In this document: piece after piece, positions 20,156-27,927 of the stretch
Position numbering within the stretch: position 1 is the stretch's first letter
How the letters are laid out: each line of letters opens with the position of its first letter
NCBI GenBank assembly: GCA_905215445.1
Contig: CAJMPZ010000022.1
Span: 1-32,848, forward strand
Direction: 5' to 3'
Source: an uncultured bacterium
GTDB lineage: Bacteria > Actinomycetota > Coriobacteriia > Coriobacteriales > Coriobacteriaceae
Length of the DNA stretch: 32,848 bases
The notes under the pieces: generated by a model
Told to the model about the DNA's origin: nothing
Database searches by the model: none
Seen by the model: only the letters and a program-made list of their open reading frames with translations
Program-made: the position numbers and the translations under genes

Positions 20156-22813
20156 TTAAGCGCCGAGCGCGGTCTTGGCAGCCGCGAGGGCATCGGCGAT
20201 ACCGGCAGCATTCTTGCCGCCAGCCTGGGCCATGTTGGGACGACCGCCACCACGACCGTCGACCAGGCCCGCGATCTGCTTGATCACGTTACCGGCGTGG
20301 AAACCGGCCTTGACGGCGTCATCGGAGCCGGCAGCGAGCAGGGCCGGGGTGCCCTTTTCGGTCACGCTAGCGACGACGCAGGCGACGGGGCCGGCGACCT
20401 TCTGGTGCACGGTATCCCAGACGTTGCGCAGGTCGGCAGCTTCAAGGCCCTGGAGCTCAGCGACGACGAGCTTGTAGCCATTGACCTCGACGGCACCCTC
20501 GATGGCGCCGGAGATGGCGTCGGAAGAGCCACCGGTGAGTGCCTTCTTGAGCTTGTTGGAAGTCTCGCGCAGCTCGGCCTGCAGGTTCTCCACGCGGGCG
20601 GGAACCTCGTCAACGCGGCACTTGAGCGCAGCGGCAGCGGCGTCAACGAGCGCCAGGCGGTCGGCCATGTAATCGAGGGCGCCCTTGGAGGTCACGGCCT
20701 CGATACGGCGGACGTTGGAGCCCGTGGAAGACTCGGAGATGATCTTGAACAGACCGATCTCGGCGGTGTTGGAGGCATGCGTGCCACCGCAGAGCTCGCG
20801 GGAGAACGGCTGGTCCTCGGCGCCCACGGAGACAACGCGGACGACGTCGCCGTACTTCTCGCCAAAGAGGGCGACAGCACCGGCGGCCTTGGCCTCGTCG
20901 ATGCCCATGACGCGGGTCACGACCGGCTTGGAGGCGAAGATCTGCTGGTTGACCAGGTCCTCGACAGCCTTGAGCTGCTCGGAGGACAGGGCCTCGAAGT
21001 GCGTGAAGTCAAAGCGCAGGTGCTCGGGCGTCACCAGCGAGCCAGCCTGGGAGACATGCTCGCCCAGGACCTGCTTAAGCGCAGCGTCGAGCAGGTGGGT
21101 GGCGGTGTGGTTGCGGCGCAGGAAACCACGGCGCTCGGCGTCGAGCGCGGCGGTCACGGTAGTACCGACGGTCAGCGTACCCTCGGCAACGTGGGCGACG
21201 TGAGCATACAGGCCATTGTGGTTCTTGGTATCGGAAACGGTCAGCGCAACGCCCTCGGCGAAAAGCTCGCCGGCATCGCCCTGCTGGCCACCCATCTCGG
21301 CGTAGAACGGGGTGCGGTCGAGCACGACCTCGACGTCCTCGCCCGCAGCGGCGGACTCGACGGACTCACCGTTGCGAACGATAGCGACAACTTTGGCATC
21401 CTCGATCACATCGTTGTCATAGCCGTCGAACTCGGTCGCGGCAACCTTGTCGGAAAGCTCGACCCACACGTCGTTGAAGCTGCCCCAAGCATCGCCCTTG
21501 GCGTTGGCGCGAGCGCGGGCCTTCTGGTCCTCCATGCAAGCGGTGAAGCCGTCCATATCGACGTTGTGACCGGCGGTGCCGGCGATCTCGACGGTCAGGT
21601 CGATGGGGAAACCAAAGGTGTCGTGCAGCTTAAAGGCAACATCGCCCGGAAGCACAGCGCCCTCGGCAAGCGCTGCCAGGGCCTCATCCAGGTAGACGCG
21701 ACCGTTGTCGAGCGTCGTGGAGAAGCGCTCCTCCTCGGAAGCGACGATACCCTTAACGAGCGCGACGTTCTTGAGCAGCTCGGGATAGGCCTCGCCCATC
21801 TGGGCGTTGACCTCGTCAATGAACTTGGTCAGGAAGGCGCCCTCGATGCCCAGCAGGCGACCGTGGAACACGGCGCGGCGGAGCAGGCGGCGAAGGACGT
21901 ACTCGCGACCCTCGTTACCGGGGAGAATGCCGTCCGAGATCATAAAGTCGACGGCACGAGAGTGGTCGGCGATGATGCGCAGGGAGCGGCTGGCGCCGGA
22001 GTAATCGTCGGCGTCATAGGTCTTGCCGCTGATCTTCTCGCCCAGCTTGATGAGGTGCTGCATCAGATCGCCGTCGTAATTAGCGGTCTTGTGCTGCATG
22101 ATGGCGGCCATGCGCTCCAGACCCATGCCCGTATCGAGGTTGCGGTGCGGCAGCTCCGGCATGGAGCCGTCCTCCTGGCGGTCGTACTGGGTAAAGACGA
22201 GATTCCAGAACTCAAGGAAGCGGTCGCAGTCGCAGCCAGGCTTGCAGTCGGGGCTGCCGCAACCGACCTCCTCGCCCATGTCAAAGTAGATCTCGGAGCA
22301 CGGACCGCAGGGGCCGGTGGGGCCAGCGGCCCAGAAGTTGTCGTCCTCGCCCAGGCGGGAGATGTGATCCTCGGCAACGCCCAGAGAGCGCCACACGTCG
22401 TGGGTCTCGTCGTCTTCGGTAAAGACGGTGAAGTACAGGCGGTCGAGCGGCAGCTTGAACTCCTTGGTGATGAGCTCAAAGGCCCAAGCGCAGGCCTGCT
22501 GCTTGGAGACGCCGCCAAAGGAGAAGTCGCCGAGCATCTCAAAGAAGGACAGGTGACGGCCGTCCTCGCCGATGCAGTCGATGTCGTTGGTGCGGACACA
22601 CTTCTGGCAGGAGATCGCGCCGATCTCCTTCATGGTCTTCTTGCCCTGGTAGTACTCCTTAAACTGGTTCATGCCGGCGTTGGCAAGCAGCAGCGAAGGA
22701 TCGTCGGGGACGAGGGACGAAGAAGGATAGAGCTTAAGACCGCGCTCCTCAAAGAAGTTGAGGAACTTGGAGCGAATCTCGGCCGTAGTCATTGACGGGT
22801 AGTCAGCACTCAT
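20156..22813 (-). CDS. alaS: Alanyl-tRNA synthetase (885 aa)
   Basis: Charges tRNA-Ala with alanine. The N-terminal class II catalytic domain begins MTTAEIRSKFLNFFEERG and contains FFEMLGDFSFGG and the Ala-specific FWAAGPTGPCGPCSEIYFD. The editing domain carries RRNHTATHLL (HxxxH) and CGGTHASNT (Cys and His), the four zinc ligands. The C-terminal DHHA1-type region ends with a Gly-rich GRGGGRPNMAQAGG block. Length is typical. I chose the ATG at 22813 (MSADYPSM), with GAGGAGA eight bases upstream; an ATG at 22792 is also possible, and the open frame to 22903 overlaps the promoter. It is the first gene of the alaS-to-recN cluster. Confidence 0.96.
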   Translation of the reverse strand: MSADYPSMTTAEIRSKFLNFFEERGLKLYPSSSLVPDDPSLLLANAGMNQFKEYYQGKKTMKEIGAISCQKCVRTNDIDCIGEDGRHLSFFEMLGDFSFGGVSKQQACAWAFELITKEFKLPLDRLYFTVFTEDDETHDVWRSLGVAEDHISRLGEDDNFWAAGPTGPCGPCSEIYFDMGEEVGCGSPDCKPGCDCDRFLEFWNLVFTQYDRQEDGSMPELPHRNLDTGMGLERMAAIMQHKTANYDGDLMQHLIKLGEKISGKTYDADDYSGASRSLRIIADHSRAVDFMISDGILPGNEGREYVLRRLLRRAVFHGRLLGIEGAFLTKFIDEVNAQMGEAYPELLKNVALVKGIVASEEERFSTTLDNGRVYLDEALAALAEGAVLPGDVAFKLHDTFGFPIDLTVEIAGTAGHNVDMDGFTACMEDQKARARANAKGDAWGSFNDVWVELSDKVAATEFDGYDNDVIEDAKVVAIVRNGESVESAAAGEDVEVVLDRTPFYAEMGGQQGDAGELFAEGVALTVSDTKNHNGLYAHVAHVAEGTLTVGTTVTAALDAERRGFLRRNHTATHLLDAALKQVLGEHVSQAGSLVTPEHLRFDFTHFEALSSEQLKAVEDLVNQQIFASKPVVTRVMGIDEAKAAGAVALFGEKYGDVVRVVSVGAEDQPFSRELCGGTHASNTAEIGLFKIISESSTGSNVRRIEAVTSKGALDYMADRLALVDAAAAALKCRVDEVPARVENLQAELRETSNKLKKALTGGSSDAISGAIEGAVEVNGYKLVVAELQGLEAADLRNVWDTVHQKVAGPVACVVASVTEKGTPALLAAGSDDAVKAGFHAGNVIKQIAGLVDGRGGGRPNMAQAGGKNAAGIADALAAAKTALGA

Positions 22814-22859
22814 AGAGGGAATCTCCTCGGTTTCACATCGAAACAGTTCAAACGTAACG

Positions 22860-22887
22860 ATATTACCATCCCACCGCGCCTGTGCAA
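22860..22887 (-). promoter_or_regulatory. Promoter of the alaS operon
   Basis: On the minus strand TTGCAC (22882-22887) and TAATAT (22860-22865) are spaced by 16 nt, giving a start about 40 nt before the alaS ATG. The -35 box directly abuts and partly overlaps the T-run of the terminator at 22886-22915. Confidence 0.65.
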
Positions 22888-22915
22888 AAAAGAGGGCCGC
22901 CAAACAGCGACCCTC
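22886..22915 (-). terminator. Rho-independent terminator upstream of alaS
   Basis: A 9-bp stem, 22907-22915 with 22892-22900 (GAGGGTCGC/GCGGCCCTC on the minus strand, one G-T wobble), a 6-nt loop, then six T. It points leftward. The nearest minus-strand gene that could use it is the AI-2E-type permease ending at 23258, so that transcript would run antisense through the small gene at 23012-23251. Confidence 0.8.
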
Positions 22916-23011
22916 CAGCGAAAGTGCACGTTATTTAGGTCTGTCAAATACTTTGAAAAAAAAATGATTTCGGTAAAATTTCATATAAGAATCGTCCGGA
23001 AGGAGCGATCG

Positions 23012-23251
23012 ATGAATAGCAAACGGTTTGTCGTGAATGCACTGACCTCAGTAGCCCTTTTAGCAATCTTCGCTTACTCGAGCTGGTATGTGAACCAGCC
23101 GAGATTTGGCTACGCATTGTACGCAGTAACATCTGGCGATAAAGCGTATTACACCCTAAGCGCAATTGACGCCATCTTTTTCTATGTGGCTGGCCCCTTA
23201 TCAATCGCTTTGATCGCGTTTATTGTTATTTACAACATCAAGAAACGCTAA
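23012..23251 (+). CDS. Small two-helix membrane protein, unknown function (79 aa)
   Basis: I do not recognise this protein. The ATG at 23012 has AAGGAG seven bases upstream; a longer frame from 22964 covers the leader. Residues 8-26 and about 51-74 are hydrophobic and should span the membrane, with basic ends (SKR at the N terminus, KKR at the C terminus) placing both termini inside. The outer loop is rich in Tyr and Gly (VNQPRFGYALYAV). A TTGAAA-to-TAAAAT pair with 15-nt spacing upstream may be its promoter. The gene is noticeably poorer in G+C than its neighbours by eye. It ends 6 nt before the stop of the convergent permease gene. Confidence 0.72.
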   Translation: MNSKRFVVNALTSVALLAIFAYSSWYVNQPRFGYALYAVTSGDKAYYTLSAIDAIFFYVAGPLSIALIAFIVIYNIKKR

Positions 23252-23257
23252 CAGGGC

Positions 23258-24670
23258 CTATTTGGAATCCGAATCGTCCATGGAGCCGTCGATGCCGGTT
23301 TTGGTGTCGTCGTCCGTATTGGAATCGTCATCCTTGGCGAAGGGGTTCTTGAAAAAGCCTGTCGCGTCGGGCTGCAGGCCTGAGAGCTTAATCCAGGGAT
23401 TATCGAGCTCGGGCTTGGGCATTGCCTGGGCCTCGGGCGCGGTCTCGTTGCCGATAAGCTCGGACTCATAGATGAACGTATCGTCGCCAAGCGCGTCGTA
23501 GGCGGCGACCGGGTTACCCTCGGTATCGCGATACGGAGTGCCCTTAAACACGGCGCCGTCGTATGCCACGAGCTGACGGCCGGTGTCGTTCTCAAAGTAG
23601 TAGACGAAGATGCCCTTGAGGGCCGCGCACAGCGGAATGGCGATAACCATGCCGATGGGACCCATGAGTGCCGAACCGATAACGAGGGCCGTCAGGCTCA
23701 TAACGGGATGCACCTGCACCGAGCTCTGCATGACCTTAGGCGAAATGACATTATCGGTGACATTTTGAGCCACCATGGTCACGACAAGCGTCCATAACGC
23801 CAGCATAGGGCTGAACATAAAGCCGAGCACCGTGGCGATCGCCGCACTCACCCAGGGACCGACAACCGGAACCAGGTGCATAATGCCGGTGAAGATGGCC
23901 ATGAGTGCTGCATACGGATGGCCGATGATCGTAAAACCAATAAAGGCAAGAAAACCGCCACAGATCGATGTGATGACCATGCCACGCATGTAGCCGCCGA
24001 CCGAACGCGAAAGGATGGCCACCATAAAGCGGTACGAGGTCTCCTTTTCCTGCCCGATGATGGTGCAGACCTCGTGGTGCATGCGGGGATAATCGCAGGC
24101 AAGCCAGTAGGCAAGCACCAGACCCAGGAAGATGACGAACAGCTGCGAGGCCGTGTTGGTAATGAGCGGAAACACACCGCGGCCGAGCTCAGCAGCGATT
24201 TGCGAGACGTACTTGGACGCTACGGTAACCAACGAAGAAAGATTGTCGTCCAGATACTCCTTGAGCGGCGTGTTGTTGAGCGTCTTAGCGTGCGAGAGCA
24301 TCTCGTTGAGATCACCACCCGCAACACGAAGCTGCTCGGGCAGGCGGCTCAGGACTTCCATGATTTGACCGAGCAAAATAGGCGATAGGATGCAGACGAC
24401 GCCGACGAGCACGGCAACAACCACAATGAGTGCGATGAGCGAACCGAGGCCACGTCCGACGCCGTGATGCTCGAGCCAGTTGGTGATCGGAGACATCACA
24501 AAAGCGATGATGGAACCGACAGCGAGAAACTCGATGACCGGTGCCAGGATGCCCATAAGGTTAAAGATGACGGCAGCGATGACAATGCAGCCGACGACGC
24601 CCCAAATGCGCAGCGTCAGAATACGGGTATCGCGAAGCGTGCGGTCGATTTGTTGGGGGTGCTCACTCAT
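23258..24670 (-). CDS. AI-2E family transporter / PerM-type permease (470 aa)
   Basis: Polytopic inner-membrane protein of the AI-2E exporter (UPF0118, YdiK/PerM) superfamily; substrates are mostly unknown. About seven to eight hydrophobic segments lie between residues 20 and 350, with the family regions SPITNWLEHHGVGRGLG, LAYWLACDYPRMHHEV and AQNVTDNVISPKVMQ. The last 100 or so residues are hydrophilic, ending in an Asp- and Ser-rich tail, and are longer than usual. The start codon overlaps the sigma-factor stop by 4 nt (ATGA), so it is the last gene of the sigma operon and may be part of its stress output or its control. Confidence 0.88.
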   Translation of the reverse strand: MSEHPQQIDRTLRDTRILTLRIWGVVGCIVIAAVIFNLMGILAPVIEFLAVGSIIAFVMSPITNWLEHHGVGRGLGSLIALIVVVAVLVGVVCILSPILLGQIMEVLSRLPEQLRVAGGDLNEMLSHAKTLNNTPLKEYLDDNLSSLVTVASKYVSQIAAELGRGVFPLITNTASQLFVIFLGLVLAYWLACDYPRMHHEVCTIIGQEKETSYRFMVAILSRSVGGYMRGMVITSICGGFLAFIGFTIIGHPYAALMAIFTGIMHLVPVVGPWVSAAIATVLGFMFSPMLALWTLVVTMVAQNVTDNVISPKVMQSSVQVHPVMSLTALVIGSALMGPIGMVIAIPLCAALKGIFVYYFENDTGRQLVAYDGAVFKGTPYRDTEGNPVAAYDALGDDTFIYESELIGNETAPEAQAMPKPELDNPWIKLSGLQPDATGFFKNPFAKDDDSNTDDDTKTGIDGSMDDSDSK

Positions 24671-25458
24671 GAACGAACCATCACTCCGTCGGGGTCGATC
24701 TTATCTTGAATCTTCTTAAGCGTGCGGCGCAGCAGACGCGAAACCTGCACCTGCGAGATGCCCAGCTTCTTGGCAATCTCGATCTGGGTCATGCCCTTCA
24801 CAAAACGCAGCTCGATAACCTCGCGCTCGCGCGGCGAGAAATCGCGGATGGCTTCCTCGATTACCAGACGGTCATCGGTAAAGTCGAGCTCGTTGTCATC
24901 GTCGGCGTAACGATCGAGAATCGAAGGCGCATCATCGGAATCGGACGCACCGGGGGCCTCGATGGGCACCGAGGTGTAGGCCGAGGACGATTCCATGGCT
25001 TCGAGCACCTCGTCGACGGTTACGCCAAGATAATCGGCGATTTCCTCAACCTTGGGCGAACGCTGAAGCTCGTTGGTGAGCTTGTCGGTGGCCTGGTTAA
25101 CCTTGGCAGAGAGCTCCTGCAGACGACGCGGCACGCGCACACTCCAGCCCTTGTCGCGGAAGTGGCGCTTAATCTCGCCCAAGATGGTGGGCGTGGCAAA
25201 CGTCGTGAACTCGAGTCCGCGCTCGGGATCAAAGCGATCGATAGCCTTGAGCAAGCCCAAGTACCCGACCTGCAAAAGGTCATCGAGCGGCTCGCCGCGG
25301 TTCTTGAATTTGTTGGCAAGAAACCTTACCAGGTTCATATGGGACATGACGAGCTGCTCGCGAGCATCCGGATCACCGGTCTCCTTATAACGACGAAACA
25401 GCTCGCGGGTTTTCTCCTTGTCCCAAGCGGTCTTGCCGCTCCGGGAGCGTTCGGTCAT
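24667..25458 (-). CDS. SigB/SigF-type (group 3) RNA polymerase sigma factor (263 aa)
   Basis: Alternative sigma factor. Region 2 is LVMSHMNLVRFLANKFKNRGEPLDDLLQVGYLGLLKAIDRFD, followed by FTTFATPTILGEIKRHFRDKGW (2.4). Region 3 is RRLQELSAKVNQATDKLTNEL. Region 4 is FSPREREVIELRFVKGMTQIEIAKKLGISQVQVSRLLRRTLKKI. These match the SigB/SigF stress and development class rather than FliA or ECF factors. The ATG follows the stop of the RsbW-like gene by 1 nt and the permease gene overlaps its end. An acidic insert of about 25 residues (Asp/Ser-rich, about 170-195) separates regions 3 and 4. Its regulon cannot be read here. Confidence 0.93.
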   Translation of the reverse strand: MTERSRSGKTAWDKEKTRELFRRYKETGDPDAREQLVMSHMNLVRFLANKFKNRGEPLDDLLQVGYLGLLKAIDRFDPERGLEFTTFATPTILGEIKRHFRDKGWSVRVPRRLQELSAKVNQATDKLTNELQRSPKVEEIADYLGVTVDEVLEAMESSSAYTSVPIEAPGASDSDDAPSILDRYADDDNELDFTDDRLVIEEAIRDFSPREREVIELRFVKGMTQIEIAKKLGISQVQVSRLLRRTLKKIQDKIDPDGVMVRS

Positions 25459-25459
25459 A

Positions 25460-25837
25460 TTAGATATCCGCCTTGAGGTCGAGGGAAAGCGTTAGGGGCG
25501 CTGTAGTCTTTTCGTAGGAGTCGCACACACTCGCCAAAATGAGCTCGGCATACACGGCAGCCTGGTCATCCTCATCGACAGTCGCCTGGTCGCCAAAGGT
25601 AAAGGTCATGCCCACATGCGATTCGTCGACATCGAATTTGATCGAGATATCGTCGGAATCAACAGCCGTGCAGCCAAAGATGAAGGCTTCTTCGGCAGCC
25701 ATACGAATGTCCTCGATGCGATCGACGGACATAGAGCACAGGGCGCCGACGTTGGCGGCCGTCATGCGCACCAAGCGCGCGAGACGCGGATCACCGGCAA
25801 CGCTCAGCGTAATGGGGCAGGTTGCTTCGCTACTCAT
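25460..25837 (-). CDS. RsbW-like anti-sigma protein with degenerate ATP-binding site (125 aa)
   Basis: By position and weak similarity this is the anti-sigma partner of the adjacent sigma factor. RIEDIRMAAEEAF aligns with the DEIEDLKIAVSEACTNAV helix of RsbW, but the N-box Asn is replaced (AEEAFIFGCTAV). The DEGD-type box reads TFGDQATVDEDD and the later GGLGL box is missing. Its C-terminal strand LTLSLDL fits. The protein is therefore an ATPase-fold protein that probably cannot bind or hydrolyse ATP. I chose the ATG at 25837, with GAGGAGT upstream; it overlaps the DUF948 gene by 8 nt and ends 1 nt before the sigma gene. No RsbV-like anti-anti-sigma gene is nearby. Confidence 0.68.
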   Translation of the reverse strand: MSSEATCPITLSVAGDPRLARLVRMTAANVGALCSMSVDRIEDIRMAAEEAFIFGCTAVDSDDISIKFDVDESHVGMTFTFGDQATVDEDDQAAVYAELILASVCDSYEKTTAPLTLSLDLKADI

Positions 25838-26417
25838 CGCAGGACTCCTCGGAGGTCTCGGCAGGCGTATAGGTGTAATACTGAGCAGGCTTAGCAACGG
25901 GCTTCTGAACATCATCGTCGTCAGCAGCGGCATCGTCGTCGCCAATCAGAACGCGCTCAGTGGGCTGCTCGGCCTCGGCAGCGGCAGCGGCGAGCTTGCG
26001 ATCGGCGTCGGCTGCAGGAGCCTTCACCTTATTGAAGAGCTTCTGCACGGCGCCAGCAGCAGAATCAGTCACGCTCGATACGGCATTGCTGGCCTCGGCC
26101 ACGCTGCCCGTGACCTCGGAAATGTCGCGAACGACCGCCTCAACCTCAACGAGGTTAGACGTCAGAGCATCAACGGCAGTCTTGCTCGACATGAGGAGCG
26201 GCTCCATCTGGGCAAGTGCCGGCGTAAGCTCGTCAACGGCGCCATCAAGCTTTGCCACCACGGGCTGAGCCTCGGCAATCGTATTGTTGAGGTCGGTTAC
26301 CGTCTTGTCGAGCGAATCAACGACGGTGCGGGTCTTGCGCAGCGTGAGCGCGAGCTCGACAACAGCCCACACGCCGGCAACGGCGAGCACCAGCAGGGCG
26401 ATTTGAATGGGACTCAT
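25830..26417 (-). CDS. DUF948 family membrane-anchored coiled protein (195 aa)
   Basis: An N-terminal membrane helix (about residues 4-24, IQIALLVLAVAGVWAVVELAL) is followed by a long helical region (25-130) with heptad-like patterns, as in DUF948 proteins (relatives of general-stress YtxG). The rest (135-195) is Ala-rich, then acidic (DDDAAADDDD), and ends in a flexible tail. It opens the four-gene sigma operon with GGGAGG upstream of the ATG and overlaps the RsbW-like gene by 8 nt. Its place suggests a membrane partner or sensor for the anti-sigma protein; this is inference from gene order only. Confidence 0.8.
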   Translation of the reverse strand: MSPIQIALLVLAVAGVWAVVELALTLRKTRTVVDSLDKTVTDLNNTIAEAQPVVAKLDGAVDELTPALAQMEPLLMSSKTAVDALTSNLVEVEAVVRDISEVTGSVAEASNAVSSVTDSAAGAVQKLFNKVKAPAADADRKLAAAAAEAEQPTERVLIGDDDAAADDDDVQKPVAKPAQYYTYTPAETSEESCDE

Positions 26418-26517
26418 ACAAGCCTCCCAAAGGAATCGAAATACAGACGCTGTTCATGGTACCCCAAAGGGGACCGAACATGCCAAGTGTGAGATCCTGG
26501 GACAAAATAATCAGCAG

Positions 26518-27867
26518 TTACTTCGGTGCATTCCCGCTGCGGTCGCGTTCGCTTTGCTCTACGCGCCATTCTTCCCAACCGCGGCCGGCAGGCTGCCAAA
26601 ATGCACCGCGTTCTAAGCCTTCGGGCAAATAGCGCTGGTCGACCCAGCCTTCGGGATAATCGTGCGGATACTTATACACACCGTATTCATCGCTGCCCGG
26701 GCGATGGCGATCGCGTAGATAACTCGGCACCTCGCGAAGCCCACTAGAATGGATATCGGCCAGCGCCGCATCGATTGAAGCCTCACACGCGTTGGATTTA
26801 GGCGCCAAGCACACATAGAGTGCAGCCTGAGCAAGGTTAATGCGGCACTCGGGATAGCCAATGACCTCGGCAGACTTAAACGCGGCATGCGCCACCAAAA
26901 GCGCCTGCGGATCGGCGTTGCCAACATCCTCAGAAGCCTGAATCATAATACGGCGTGCAATAAACTTAGGATCCTCCCCTGCATCGATCATGCGCGCGAG
27001 CCAATAAATGGTGGCATCGGGGTCGCTGCCGCGCATGGACTTAATGAACGCACTGATAATGTCGTAGTGCATGTCACCGTTTTTGTCATACGAAAACCCA
27101 CGGCGCGGATTGGCAATCTTTACGTCATCCACGGTGATGGGATAGCGCTCCCCCGCCGCCGGCGCTGGCGTCCCTTCGGTATCGGGACGCGTGACGGCAA
27201 TCTCGCTCGCCAGCTCAAGTGTCGTCAGGGCCGAGCGTGCATCACCCGCAGCCAGCGTACAAATGGTCTTGACCGTATCCTCATCGGCCGAGAACTTGCC
27301 GCCCAAACCCTGCGGCGCCTCGAGCGCACGCTCAATAAGCGTGGCGATATCCTCGTCTTTGAGGTGCTCAAGCTCCACCACGCGACCACGCGAGAGCAAT
27401 GCCGAGTTGACCTCAAAGTACGGGTTTTCCGTCGTGGCGCCAATCATAATGACGGTGCGGTTCTCGACCGCATGCAGCAGGGCATCTTGCTGCGACTTCG
27501 AAAAGCGATGGATCTCATCGATAAACAGAATGGTGCGGCGGTCGTAGGTGTTCAGACGGGTCTTAGCCTCATCGATTACGCGGCGCAGGTCCTTCACAGT
27601 GCCCGTCACGGCGCTGACCTCAACAAACTCGCTCTTGGTATGGTTGGCGATAATGTGGGCCAGCGTCGTCTTACCCGTACCGGCCGGCCCGTACAGAATC
27701 ACGCTCGAAAGCACGTCGTGCTCGATCGCGGCACGCAACCATGAGCCCTTACCGACGGCCTTTTGCTGGCCCACATAATCGTCGAGCGAATTGGGGCGCA
27801 TGCGCACCGCAAGCGGCGCATTCTGAAAGGAACGCTCGCGCGTCGAAGCAGAAAAAAGGTCGTCCAT
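26518..27867 (-). CDS. rarA: Replication-associated recombination protein A, RarA/MgsA (449 aa)
   Basis: AAA+ ATPase acting at stalled replication forks. The N-terminal block RMRPNSLDDYVGQQKAVGKGSWLR is family-specific. Walker A is LYGPAGTGKTTLA, Walker B is ILFIDEIHRFSKSQQDALL, sensor 1 is IMIGATTENPYFEV. The C-terminal part has DPDATIYWLARMIDAGEDPKFIARRI and the EDVGNADPQAL tetramerisation region. Candidate starts are TTG 27885, ATG 27873 and ATG 27867; I chose 27867 since GGGA lies five bases before it. It stands between dgt and the sigma operon and has a TTTTGTCCC motif just past its stop. Confidence 0.95.
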   Translation of the reverse strand: MDDLFSASTRERSFQNAPLAVRMRPNSLDDYVGQQKAVGKGSWLRAAIEHDVLSSVILYGPAGTGKTTLAHIIANHTKSEFVEVSAVTGTVKDLRRVIDEAKTRLNTYDRRTILFIDEIHRFSKSQQDALLHAVENRTVIMIGATTENPYFEVNSALLSRGRVVELEHLKDEDIATLIERALEAPQGLGGKFSADEDTVKTICTLAAGDARSALTTLELASEIAVTRPDTEGTPAPAAGERYPITVDDVKIANPRRGFSYDKNGDMHYDIISAFIKSMRGSDPDATIYWLARMIDAGEDPKFIARRIMIQASEDVGNADPQALLVAHAAFKSAEVIGYPECRINLAQAALYVCLAPKSNACEASIDAALADIHSSGLREVPSYLRDRHRPGSDEYGVYKYPHDYPEGWVDQRYLPEGLERGAFWQPAGRGWEEWRVEQSERDRSGNAPK

Positions 27868-27927
27868 AGCCATCCCGTGCATCAATCAAAAACGTTTTCC
27901 ACAAACAGTATACCGAATAAATACGAA

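Noticed and set aside
19724..22795. Plus-strand open frame of about 1,000 codons opposite alaS
   Set aside because: It mirrors alaS in the antisense frame that GC-rich codon use keeps open; composition is rich in Val, Gly, Asp, His and Leu without any domain, and alaS has full-length family motifs.
22820..23000. T-box riboswitch upstream of alaS
   Set aside because: A terminator precedes alaS, but a promoter lies after it, so the terminator is not in the alaS leader. No T-box consensus (AGGGTGGNACCGCG-like) was found on the minus strand.
26459..26479. Self-regulated SigB-type promoter (GTTCGG ... GGGTAC) before the sigma operon
   Set aside because: Both half-sites resemble SigB boxes, but the spacer is only 9 nt against the usual 12-15, and the region also forms a simple CCCC-TTT-GGGG hairpin.
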